Of a stretch of 64,000 nucleotides of DNA, positions 55,696 through 64,000 are shown in pieces. The translations under genes and the position numbers were made by a program. Source of the DNA: Haematococcus lacustris. Its lineage: Eukaryota > Chlorophyta > Chlorophyceae > Chlamydomonadales > Haematococcaceae. How positions within the stretch are numbered: position 1 is the first letter of the stretch; each line of letters starts with the position of its first letter. The stretch is taken from contig JASKMD010000012.1 of assembly GCA_030144725.1 (NCBI GenBank), positions 415,291-479,290 on the forward strand, given 5' to 3'. The notes under the pieces were generated by a model that saw nothing but the letters and a program-made list of their open reading frames with translations, did no database searches and was not told the DNA's origin.

Positions 55696-58600
55696 GATCT
55701 ACAAGCTGCGCTTGCGCAGCGGTCCTGCTTTGTGGCGGCACTGCCTTGGCGACACTACGCCCGCAAGGTAACCACAAAGGAAGGTAACCACAAGGAAGTG
55801 TCACCCTCAATGTAGAGCCAAGGTCAGGGTGGGGTAGACTCAAGGTTGACTAGTTGGCTTTGACAGCATGCCACTCGCTGCCTGCATGCTCACATCACGA
55901 GATGCGTTGCGTCGCTCACAGGTTGCTGGCTTGGGCAAGCAACAGACTAGGCAGTGGGGCAGCGAGTGCATTAGAAGCAGTGCATTAGAAGCAGCCCCTT
56001 TGTCCCCCACTAGGGCCTCCATTTGAGCCGGACCAATAGTGGCCATTAGCAGCCACTAGCGGGAATACTAGGGACCACTAGTGGCCCGACTCAAACGGTG
56101 TTATTGAGCTGTGTGGAGTAAACCCAGTGCACATGGATATGGTGCATGAGTGCCTACCACCTACATTATTGCCTGACCCCTGAGGGCTATTGTGTAGAGT
56201 TGGCATGACAAAACATGCGCTAATGTAAGCTGATGGCAGCTCAACAAAGAGGGGCACACACTACTGTGCCACAGCAGGCTGCTGCTCCTGGGCCTTGGGT
56301 GGCTTGTCTCGCAGCCGCTTGTACCCCAGGCCAGGGTACTCCTTGCCCTTGGCTAGCAGAGCTCCCTGCTCTGGCCAGTAACACAGCTCCAGCGGGCGCC
56401 ACCTGCTTTCCCCAATGCGCTGCATGTTCAGTGCCGCATTGCAGTCCCTGTCCAGCCACCTGCCTGGCTGTGGTTCTGGCTTGGCTTTGGCAGCCTTGCC
56501 CTGTGCCTTGCCTTTGCCCTTGGTGGGCTGGGTGGGCTCCACTGGCTGCTCAGCCTTGGTGCTCTGGGGCTGCTGCCGGTGTGGCTGCCCGGCTGCTGCG
56601 TGGGGCCTGTGGGGGCTTGCGGGGGCCACTACCGGGCACCACATCAGGCCCCGCACTGGCTGGTCACGCCGCTGGCTCCAGGCTGGACGCACCAGGCGCT
56701 GTTCCACCTGCCCTGCTGGTGGCTTCCAGCCTGCAGGCCTTGTGGCACTGAGTGTGTTCAGCTCCTCCTCACATGGCTGCTTGCCATTCACTGCTGAGCT
56801 GACCCGGGTGGTGCGGTGCTCAACCACAAGCACCACCCTGCCCCGCCGTTGGCCTGCGCCCCTGGGCCTGCACACCACCTTGCAGCAGGCCCGCAGCACC
56901 GCATCAGCATTTCAACCTCTCCCAGAGCAACTGACGGAGCTCACAGTCGGCTAGGGACACGCACCTTTCTGTTTCTTTGGCGGGCCCTTCTTCTCCTTGC
57001 CGCTGCCCTGCCGCTTCTTCTTAGCCATTACGCGATGTGAGCTGTCGCTAGATTGTCGCTTTGTTAGTTGACTTTGTGAGGGTCACATTACAGTCACATG
57101 CGCAACAGGCTAAAGGCAGCAGGAGGCACAACAGCAGGAGCACGGCCCCCTTTACTTCCAGCAACGCTGTGCACGACATGTTAGGAGCAGCCACCACATC
57201 AGCACTCGGGGCCTTGAGAAGGAAGCATTAGAAGCAGCCGGCCCACCAGCCTTGCTCACGCTTAGCTGATTGACCCTAGCAAACAACCCCAGAGACCCCA
57301 CCACCTAGACCCTATCAGGGGTTAAAGCGTCTTGGCCTGTTACACATCCACATCATTTACACATCGAAACACAACCACATCATCCCATGCAAGCACAGGG
57401 CAGGGTAAGGCATGTCAGCTTTACAACATGCATGTGTAACGCATGGCTTGCAGAATGTGGGCTACTTGTGGGCGCTGCTACACAACGCCAGCTGCGTGTT
57501 TGACCTGGATGATGACAACGAGCTGCACGGCCCCATTCCCTGGGCCGAGGCCCTGATGGCTGGCAGCGTAGTCCAGACTGGCAGCAGGCAGCGCCACGCA
57601 CTGTCGAGCTGGTACGACGGCAGCCGCAGCCGCAGCAAAGGCGGGGCTAGGGGCAGCAGAAGGCACAGCAGCAGGGACACGGGCCCCCTTGCTTCCAGCA
57701 CCCTGCCCTGGTCATCTGCTCGGAGTCTGTTCTCCCTCCACCACAACCGGACGGGGCCAGCCACAGCAGGTGAATTGCCTGGTGCTGCACCCGCCTCCCC
57801 TGCGCCTGCTCCGCCTCGCATCCCCTCTCTTTCCTCGAGTAGGCCGTGGGTCAGGGGCGCTGCTGCTGTGGCTGATGGTCGACAGCTGCCTGGGCCCGGT
57901 CCTGGCCCGGACTCTGCGAAGTCAGTTCCTCCAAACTCATCCACAGGGTTCCGCCTGCTGCTCCTGCCCCAACACAAGGGCCGTGTCCTGAACCCATACC
58001 CCCTCTTTCAGCCCAGCCACCTGCCGCTGTGGCCACGGGGCTTCCCTCTAGCAGCAGTCAAGGACCCTGAGGCTTATGCCAGCCTGACAGCAGCTCGGTC
58101 TTTGAGATGGGACGCCTTCTCCAACCCGGCATCAGCTGGGCATGGGGCCAGAGGGGTTGTGGGTGTAGTGCAGATCTTGGCTCAACACGATCCTGATGTG
58201 GATGCAGTGTACAGGATGACACTCCCCCTACCTGTCACCTTCCATGTGCATCACACCCCTGGTCATGCACTCACAGATTCAAAACCGCATGACAGCATCA
58301 ACAGCCAGACGTCGGCAGGTGTCAGAATGAATCACCTCAGCCTGCTGTTGCTTCCTCCTCGTTGCCTGGCTCCTCTCAACGCACAAGCTACTCTGTTTCT
58401 GCAGCCAACTCTGTGGGCTCTGTTGCTGCCAGCCTCCGTCCATGGCCGAGTGACTGACATTTGGCGCGGCTACCTAGCCCAGCGTTTGATGTGGGAGGTG
58501 CGCGGGCTGCGCACTGCCTTCGCAAGCCCATGGGTCACACATGTGAGAAGCAGCTACCACATCAGCACTCGGGGCCTTGAGAAGGAAGCTGGCGAGAACG

Positions 58601-58914
58601 TGCCGCGGAGCCACGTCGCGGACATGGTCGCCGAGCAGGACTTGTACTACCGGGCGGGGCAGCTTGTATCGTTCCTGTCTTCTTGGCAGTGCGCAGATGT
58701 GCCTGTCCGTCACACAACGGTGCGAGTGCGGCGCCGCATCACCTTTACTGCCGGTCAACAGCCAGCATCTTTATCCGAGTGTGTGCTGCAGCTGTGGCGA
58801 GAGATGTACGAGCGCGGATACATAGAGGAGCAAGACGTGAGGCTGGCCCAGCTATGGCTTCAGCAGTTGCAACAGATAGCAGGCTACACGTTGCCGGCGC
58901 GCGCGAGCCTGTGA
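55696..58914 (+). CDS. STELLO/DUF288-type glycosyltransferase-like protein, C-terminal exons
   Basis: Two exons are clear: 55696-55767 (24 codons, phase 0-0, after TTGCTGCAG and before GTAACC) and 57454-58914 (TGA). Joined they read ALPWRHYARK|NVGYLWALLH, matching the 'YKSYARKNIGYLFAIQHGA' block I recall from STELLO/DUF288 proteins. Further family blocks follow: NASCVFDLDDDNEL (acidic DxDD-type cluster), NPYPLFQPSHLPLWPRGFPL, DPDVDAVYRMT, PLNAQATLFLQPTLWALLLP and VHGRVTDIWRGYLAQRLMWE. In plants STELLO proteins are Golgi membrane proteins that organise cellulose synthase; the role in this alga is unknown. Upstream exons, with any membrane anchor, are not resolved. The 1686-bp intron carries an antisense transposon gene. 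A disordered Ser/Pro/Arg-rich insert lies between DDDNEL and NPYPLF. Confidence 0.75.
55985..56255 (-). ncRNA. Conserved 3' tail of the intronic element
   Basis: Same tail as 51374-51650 in reverse complement: 'cactagcgggaatactaggg', 'gtgtggagtaaacccagtgc' and 'ctacattattgcctgac'. Starts with a 17-bp duplication 'gtgcattagaagcagtg'. Non-coding; role unknown. Confidence 0.3.
56261..57028 (-). CDS. TnpB/Fanzor-like short transposon gene, open copy inside the STELLO intron
   Basis: Exon 1, 57028-56965, encodes MAKKKRQGSGKEKKGPPKKQ (NLS-like) and ends with a GTGCGT donor in phase 1. The main frame is open from about 56899 to TAG at 56261-56263 (212 codons): LRACCKVVCRPRGAGQRRGR, VVEHRTTRVSSAVNGKQPCE, RDQPVRGLMWCPVV, a Lys/Pro-rich linker, GRWLDRDCNAALNMQRIGES and RWRPLELCYWPEQGALLAK. 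The order ExxxTT, Cys-poor ribbon, RDxNAAxN matches the end of TnpB/Fanzor. The catalytic RuvC-I and RuvC-II regions are absent, so it is a non-autonomous deletion derivative. The Asp before EHRTT (present at 63 kb) is Val here. The exact acceptor of exon 2 is not fixed. Antisense to the host gene. Confidence 0.65.
57105..57222 (+). repeat. Chimeric copy of two STELLO exon segments, just upstream of the exon
   Basis: 57112-57170 resembles gene positions 57648-57705 ('ggcagcaggaggcacaacag' versus 'ggcagcagaaggcacagcag', then a shared 'cccccttta/gcttccagca'). 57187-57226 is almost identical to 58550-58589 ('accacatcagcactcggggc', 'cttgagaaggaag'). The two pieces are about 0.85 kb apart in the gene but adjacent here. 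Copy B has the same chimera at 63893-64000. Confidence 0.65.
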
Positions 58915-60661
58915 TCAATATTTTTGCAGATCTGCATAGCTACAACTCGGCGGTTTTGTTTTTTGTCTGACACCTGATACCTGCTGCTTGGCAGTGAATC
59001 GCGTGCGTGTAGCTTGTCTTAGCGGACCTATTGGTAAACAGTGCTTTGAACAGAGGAGCGTCATAGCTACGATAGGCAGACGCAGCAAAAACTCGCATAT
59101 CTCGTATACAAATCCAATGATTGAGTTGCATAGTACCACGGACGCGTTAGTGACTATGCTATAAGAAGTCTGTGTGAGGTCGGATGGTTGTTCAATGGTC
59201 CAAAATTCAAAGCGGATCATAGCTGGAGGGGTGACTACTAGTCCCTACTGTGCCATTATAGCGATACAGCGCTGCCACACACAGATTCGGGTTTCTTCAC
59301 ATCCTCGCCAAGCGGCCTGCACCATCAGGAAGCTCGCGCTGCCATGTTTGCCGGACTTCGGTGGTGTGCGCCACCGACATGTCGTGCATCGCTAACGGAT
59401 AGCCAAGGACGTAGCTTACCAGTGAAGCTAACCACGGTCTGTGATTGGGACACATCCGGGGTCACATGTGGCTGCCCGCATCGAATGACTCCGATGGCAA
59501 TTCCAGTCTTACATATAACGCGCAATACCACATTGCAGCAGACGCAACAAACGTTCCATCAAATGATTGAGTTGATGGGTTGCCGCTGCATGAAGATTAC
59601 CAACCCCATGTTGGGAAAGCCTGACTTTGGTGCCTCCTGAGAAACGCGTGATAGCGCGGAGGTCTGCCTTGTTTCTAGCGTTCCATGCACTCAGTTGCAC
59701 TCGGCCGTGTTAGTTATACCGGGCAGGGGCGCACCCCGGAGCATCACCCGGTTTGTTAAACAATGTTTAAGTAGTAGATAAAGGTGTCGCGGGTCGTTTT
59801 AGGTGGTTGTAAAAGGTGAGGCCGAGGCGCTGGAGCGTAACAGCTCGAGACCGAAGCCAGCAGCCGCGGAGCGTAGTGTTGGGAACGCCTGACGTCACCC
59901 CGGCCATTGGTCCCGCCAATCCGTGCCAGGCCTGCCGCTCACACCACGCGCTAGTGAAGGGTAGCTGAGGCTATCGCGGAAAGTCACGCGCGCTGAAACT
60001 CGCGTTTTGCACTGAAGCCTCCCAGATCACTCCGCCCGCCATTCCCGCGGACTGTGAACATGGTCGCTCGCTACAACCTGGGGCTCAACGGGGTGCGACC
60101 GTACGTGGGTCGCAGGTCGAAGCGCAAGATTCCCTGGGTTGGGTCGGGACCCCTCATGGCCCGGGCCCTTCCTGACACCTGGCGCGAGACCTGCCTGACC
60201 CTTCCTCCAAGCAAGCAGAGCATCTCACTGAGGTGTCAGCAGCACCGTGCGTGGACTTTGTTTCACTACCGTGCACTCTGCTGAAGTCTTGACCCCATCA
60301 TTTCGGGGCTTCTATCAAGACCATAAACTTTTCAGCCAGTGGTCCTTTACGCCTGCTGTCACCTGTGTCGGATAGCTGGGCGGGTCTATATTCCGGGGTG
60401 AACCCCAAACAAACTCTATCACCTTGTGTGGTACATACAATGACAAAATGTGGCATAGGGTGAAATTGGCATGGGTCGATCTCATCACAGGAGGCGATTG
60501 GCTGCGTCTTGCCTTGGGTATACAGGCTTCATTCTGGGCGTCGACCCTCCAACGTTGGTGGCATCACGTAGGTTTCTGTGATAGCCTATGGTCCCTTTGG
60601 CGTTAGCGTTCAGCGTCATCCTAAGACGCAGTGCGCATGCGGTCATGGATGCGCATGCGGT
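58915..60661. other. Spacer between duplication copies, no recognised gene
   Basis: Composition differs from the rest: fewer low-complexity tracts, many CpG-containing words, and no match to the other repeats here. Frames at 59344-59640 (98 codons, including CDWDTSGVTCGCPHRM) and 60054-60284 (MVARYNLGLNGVRPYVGRRS) are open but unrecognised. 59708-60425 could be an LTR-like unit (TGTTAG start, CTATCA end), but I find no target-site duplication. A 17-bp tandem repeat ('gcgcatgcggtcatg') sits at 60632-60666, on the duplication breakpoint. Confidence 0.3.
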
Positions 60662-60964
60662 CATGTCTTTAACCAGGCATGTTCACTGCGTCTAAAACAA
60701 TGACTAAACTGATGCATGCCAAGTGATGCACTGCTGTGTGCTACTGCATCATGAATACTGCAGTAGGGTAACGATAAACAGCAAGCTAAGATAGCAGCAG
60801 CCCTAGGGTGTTAAAGTATGCATGCACAGCATGCCCATGGTGGAGTTTTTGCAACTCTCGTCAGCTGTCAGACCACTATCGTGTCTATACCATAGCAAGA
60901 ACATTGGGCGCTTGGTGGCTCTCGGCCAGGCGCGGCAAAGCAAGAGAGGCAGAGGGACTGAACT

Positions 60965-61190
60965 GCAAGCAGCCCCCCCGTCCCTCACTAGGGCCTTTAT
61001 TTGAGTCGGACCACTAGGGACCACTAGCGGGACTGCACAAATGGTGTTAAGGAGCTGTGTGGAGTGTACCCATGCACATGGCACATGAGTGCCTACCACC
61101 TACATTTTTGCCTGACCGCGAGGGCTATGGTCTAGAGTTGGCATGACCTGCATGCGCTAATGTAAACTGATGACAGCTCAAATGGCGACA
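60965..61190 (-). ncRNA. Conserved 3' tail, copy B short element
   Basis: Counterpart of 54420-54643, differing at scattered positions ('gagggctatggtctagagtt' versus 'gcgggctatagtgtagagtt'). Non-coding. Confidence 0.3.
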
Positions 61191-61194
61191 CATA

Positions 61195-61647
61195 CTATTG
61201 TGCCACAGCAGGCTGCTGCCGCCGGGCCTTGGGCGGCTTGTCTCGCACCCGCTTGTACCCCAGGCCAGGGTACTCCTTGCCCTTGGCTGGCAGAGCTCCC
61301 TGCTCTGGCCAGTAGCACAGCTCCAGCGGGCGACACCTCCTCTCCCCGATGCGCTGCATGTTCAGTGCCGCATTGCAGTCCCTGTCTACCCACCTGCCTG
61401 GCTGTGGTGCTGGCTTGCCCATGCCCTTGCCTTCGCCCTTGGTGGGCTGGGTAGGCTCAGCTTACCGTGACCCTGGGTCCCTAGGGGGACCGGGATGCTG
61501 CAAACAGCCCCAATGCTACAGGCTGGCACAGCTCAGGTGGGACTGCCTGGTTGTTTGCTGGGCCTCTACCAGAGCCAGGTCATCCTGGACATTGACACCT
61601 TCTGTTGCCAGGTGCTTGGCGGTGCCTTTCCGCTTCTTTCGAGCCAT
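61195..61647 (-). pseudogene. TnpB/Fanzor-like short copy with intact NLS exon (copy B)
   Basis: The start exon from 61647 reads MARKKRKGTAKHLATEGVNV, then Q and a possible splice or frame continuation (DDLALVEAQQTT) that stops near 61516. The C-terminal part, 61455-61195, encodes KPAPQPGRWVDRDCNAALNM, IGERRCRPLELCYW and KGKEYPGLGYKRVRDKPPK, then TAG. The segment between the two is too short for a catalytic core. Whether the exons are spliced together is unknown. Basic RKKRK is NLS-like. Confidence 0.5.
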
Positions 61648-62470
61648 TGCGCAATGTGCTTTGAGACGGCTGTGGCTTTTTCTAGCAACTTGAGTTTTCC
61701 CGGAAAACCATGAGTGAAGAATCGAAATGAAGCGTGGTAACAAGGTGGTGACAGCGGGTGAGATGCGAAGGGTGCACCTGTCTCCACAGTGCAAAGCAGC
61801 TAGACAAGTCATACAACCGTCTTGCATAACAGACGTGCACCCAGCGCCAATCAACACAGCTTAAACATGGCTAGCACTTCTGTGCACACGGACTGCTGAC
61901 GTCGGTCAGCTTGGGTGCAGCACCCTGCAACCACATGTTGCCTGGGCTCTGCTACTGCCTGCCCTCGGCATACAGGCCTGGCTGTTGCGGCCATTGCCCA
62001 TGCCACCAGCACAGCTCCAGCACATCCTGGTGGGAAGGGAAGGGCAGCAGCATGCAGGCAGCGAGCAGGCAGCAAGCAGGCAGATCTAAGCTAGGTGGAA
62101 AGGGTGGCAGGCCTTGCCGGCCCCTGAGGCAACACCTGCTTAGACAAGCAGGCAGGCACACAGACAGACAGGTTGGGTGGCACCCCTCCCCGCCATCAGC
62201 CGGTGGGTAGCAGCAGGGCCTGCCAGTGCATGACAAGTTTGAGCCTGCATGCATAAGTGCATGGCTCCATGTGGGTGATTGATGCACAACCCTGTTGCTG
62301 TGCTTCCAGAATTCCATGGTGCATGTATACAGGCGCAAGTGTCAGCAGGCCACAGCCTGGCCAGCCTCTGTGAAGCATGAAGTCCGGCCAGCCCCACTGG
62401 CTCACTCCTGCTTCAATTGTCAACACACCCCATGCATTGATTCCCTGCCTGCCTGCCTGCCTTGCTGCAG

Positions 62471-62542
62471 GATCTACAAGCTGCGCTTGCGCAGCGGTCC
62501 TGCTTTGTGGCGGCACTGCCTTGGCGACACTACGCCCGCAAG
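62471..62542 (+). CDS. STELLO paralogue, upstream exon (copy B)
   Basis: Same 24 codons as 55696-55767 (DLQAALAQRSCFVAALPWRH then YARK), with the CTGCAG acceptor and GTAACC donor preserved and no coding change seen. The next exon would lie beyond position 64000. Its preservation implies that a second STELLO-like gene, with its own intronic transposon, starts here. Confidence 0.6.
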
Positions 62543-62754
62543 GTAACCACAAAGGAAGGTAACCACAAGGAAGTGTTACCCTCAATGTAGAGCCAAGGTC
62601 AGGGTGGGGTAGACTCAAGGTTGACTAGTTGGCTTTGACAGCATGCCACTCGCTGCCTGCATGCTCACATCACGAGATGCGTTGCGTCCCTCACAGGTTG
62701 CTGGCTTGGGCAAGCAACAGACTAGGCAGTGGGGCAGCGAGTGCATTAGAAGCA

Positions 62755-63035
62755 GTGCATTAGAAGCAGCCCCTTTGTCCCCCACTAGGTTCTCCATTTG
62801 CGCCGGACCAATAGTGGCCACTAGCAGCCACTAGCGGGAATACAAGGGACCACTAGTGGCCTGACTCAAACGGTCTTATTGGGCTGTGTGGAGTAAACCC
62901 AGTGCACATGGGTTTACAGTGCATGAGTGCCCACCACCTACATCATTGCCTGACCCCTGAGGGCTATTGTGTAGAGTTGGCATGACAAAACATGCGCTAA
63001 TGTAAGCTGATGACAGCTCAACAAAGAGGGGCACA
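62755..63035 (-). ncRNA. Conserved 3' tail of the second intronic element
   Basis: Counterpart of 55985-56255, with small changes ('ttctccatttgcgccggacc', 'gtgcacatgggtttacagtg'). Non-coding; see the tail finding. Confidence 0.3.
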
Positions 63036-63037
63036 CA

Positions 63038-63806
63038 CTACTGTGCCACAGCAGGCTGCTGCTCCTGGGCCTTGGGTGGCTTGTCTCGCACCCGCTTGTA
63101 CCCCAGGCCAGGGTACTCCTTGCCCTTGGCTGGCAGAGCTCCCTGCTCTGGCCAGTAACACAGCTCCAGCGGGCGCCACCTGCTTTCCCCAATGCGCTGC
63201 ATGTTCAATGCTGCATTGCAGTCCCTGTCCAGCCACCTGCCTGGTTGTGGTGCTGGCTTGGCTTTGGCAGCCTTGCCCTGTGCCTTGCCTTTGCCCTTGG
63301 TGGGCTGGGTGGGCTCAACTGGCTGCTCAGCCTTGGTGCTCTGAGGCTGCTGGCTGTGTGGCTGCCCGGCTGCTGTGTGGGGCCTGTGGGGGCTTGCGGG
63401 GGACCACTACCGGGCACCACATCAGGCCCCGCACTGGCTGGTCACGCCGCTGCCTCCAGGCTGGACGCACCAGGCGCTGTTCCACCTGCCCTGCTGGTGG
63501 CTTCCAGCCTGCAGGCCTTGTGGCACTGAGTGCGTTCAGCTCCTCCTCACATGGCTGCTTGCCATTCACTGCTGAGCTGACCCGGGTGGTGCGGTGCTCA
63601 TCCACACGCACCACTTTGCCCCGCCGTTGGCCTGCGCCCCTGGGCCTGCACACCACCTTGCAGCAGGCCCGCAGCACCGCATCAGCACCCCAACCTCCCC
63701 CAGAGCAACTGACGGAGCTCACAGTCGGCTAAGGACACGCACCTTTCTGTTTATTTGGTGGGTCCTTCTTCTCCTTGCCGCTGCTCTGCCGCTTCTTCTT
63801 AGCCAT
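63038..63806 (-). pseudogene. TnpB/Fanzor-like transposon gene inside the paralogue intron (copy B)
   Basis: Exon 1, 63806-63743, encodes MAKKKRQSSGKEKKDPPNKQ. The main part has RRGKVVRVDEHRTTRVSSAV, RDQPVRGLMWCPVV and, in another frame, GRWLDRDCNAALNMQRIGES to TAG at 63038-63040. Compared with 56261-57028, one extra base at the 'tggtcccccgc' site shifts the frame, so the VDEHRTT frame ends in TGA before the RDCN block. Here the Asp of VDEHRTT, lost in copy A, is kept. A linker segment PPPAKRSKR present at 51 kb is absent from both. Probably non-coding as one protein. Confidence 0.6.
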
Positions 63807-64000
63807 TACGCGATGTGAGCTGTCGCTAGATTGTCGCTTTGTTAGTTGACTTTGTGAGGGTCACATTACAGTCACATGCGCAACAGGCTAAAGGCAGCAG
63901 GAGGCACAGCAGCAGGAGCACGGCCCCCTTTACTTCCAGCAACGCTGTGCACGACATGTTAGGAGCAGCCACCACATCAGCACTCGGGGCCTTGAGAAGG

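Larger units (their letters stand above)
54111..57222. repeat. Segmental duplication, copy A
   Basis: Aligns end to end with 60662-64000 (copy B). It includes two transposon-gene copies, their tails, and the STELLO exon at 55696. Relative to B it lacks about 55 bp at 55134 and about 230 bp at 55263, and has about 61 bp extra at 55605-55666. The right limit shown is where B leaves the window, not necessarily the true end. Confidence 0.92.
60662..64000. repeat. Segmental duplication, copy B (continues past the window)
   Basis: Homologous to 54111-57222 in the same order and orientation: offset 6551 at the left end, 6778 at the right after indels. At 61689-61743 it has a 55-bp segment and at 61866-62096 a segment of about 230 bp that are missing in A. 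Confidence 0.92.

Noticed and set aside
59708..60425. LTR retrotransposon or solo LTR
   Set aside because: A TG...CA span can be drawn, but no target-site duplication, primer-binding site or reverse transcriptase frame was found.

Overview
This is a window of nuclear DNA from a green alga. Genes carry many short GT-AG introns, exons are GC-rich, and there are long (CTG), (AGC), (ATC), GGGGA and GGGGC tracts. No bacterial operon structure is visible. Several dispersed repeat families, especially one ending in WLDRDCNAALNMQ and one ending in RDTNGCLNFQ, match what I remember of Haematococcus lacustris (H. pluvialis) gene models. I therefore infer Haematococcus or a close volvocalean relative; this is from memory and not checked.

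Layout. 1-802 (-): 5' part of a bZIP transcription factor gene that runs off the left edge. 803-1716: divergent intergenic space holding transposon debris. 1717-27385 (+): one very long gene that begins with a PAS domain and continues as a coiled-coil protein built from 32-residue modules, one module per symmetric 96-nt exon. From 8578 two module exons and their introns are amplified as a 1544-bp tandem repeat, 12 full units plus a partial 13th that enters a 500-N assembly gap (27386-27885). 27886-33347: repeat-dense DNA with ATCGAT-rich blocks in opposite orientation at its two ends, fragments of three repeat families and a GGGGA satellite. 33348-37691 (-): a glutamine- and proline-rich gene with a possible ELF3-like motif. 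38371-39619: a 1.25-kb GGGGC pentanucleotide satellite. 40788-41065 (+): last exon of an unrecognised membrane protein. 42112-44290 (-): a transposon-like copy with a nuclear-localisation-type first exon and a minisatellite carrying splice sites. 44561-50184 (-): a PAN/Apple-cyclophilin fusion gene assembled from eight exons, with transposon debris and satellites in its introns. 50887-55097: transposon-derived copies in both orientations. 55696-58914 (+): a STELLO/DUF288-type glycosyltransferase gene whose intron holds an antisense transposon gene. 60662-64000: a second, diverged copy of the block 54111-57222, including the STELLO upstream exon and its intronic element, so the locus is tandemly duplicated and copy B continues past the window.

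The two most unusual things are (i) the exon-pair amplification in the PAS/coiled-coil gene, which adds exactly 64 residues per unit without disturbing the frame and shows a three-unit higher-order repeat, and (ii) a family of short transposon genes whose C-termini look like the zinc-ribbon/RuvC-III end of TnpB/Fanzor RNA-guided nucleases, each followed by a conserved non-coding tail that is a candidate guide-RNA-like region. The window contains at least seven pieces of such elements, all internally deleted or broken.
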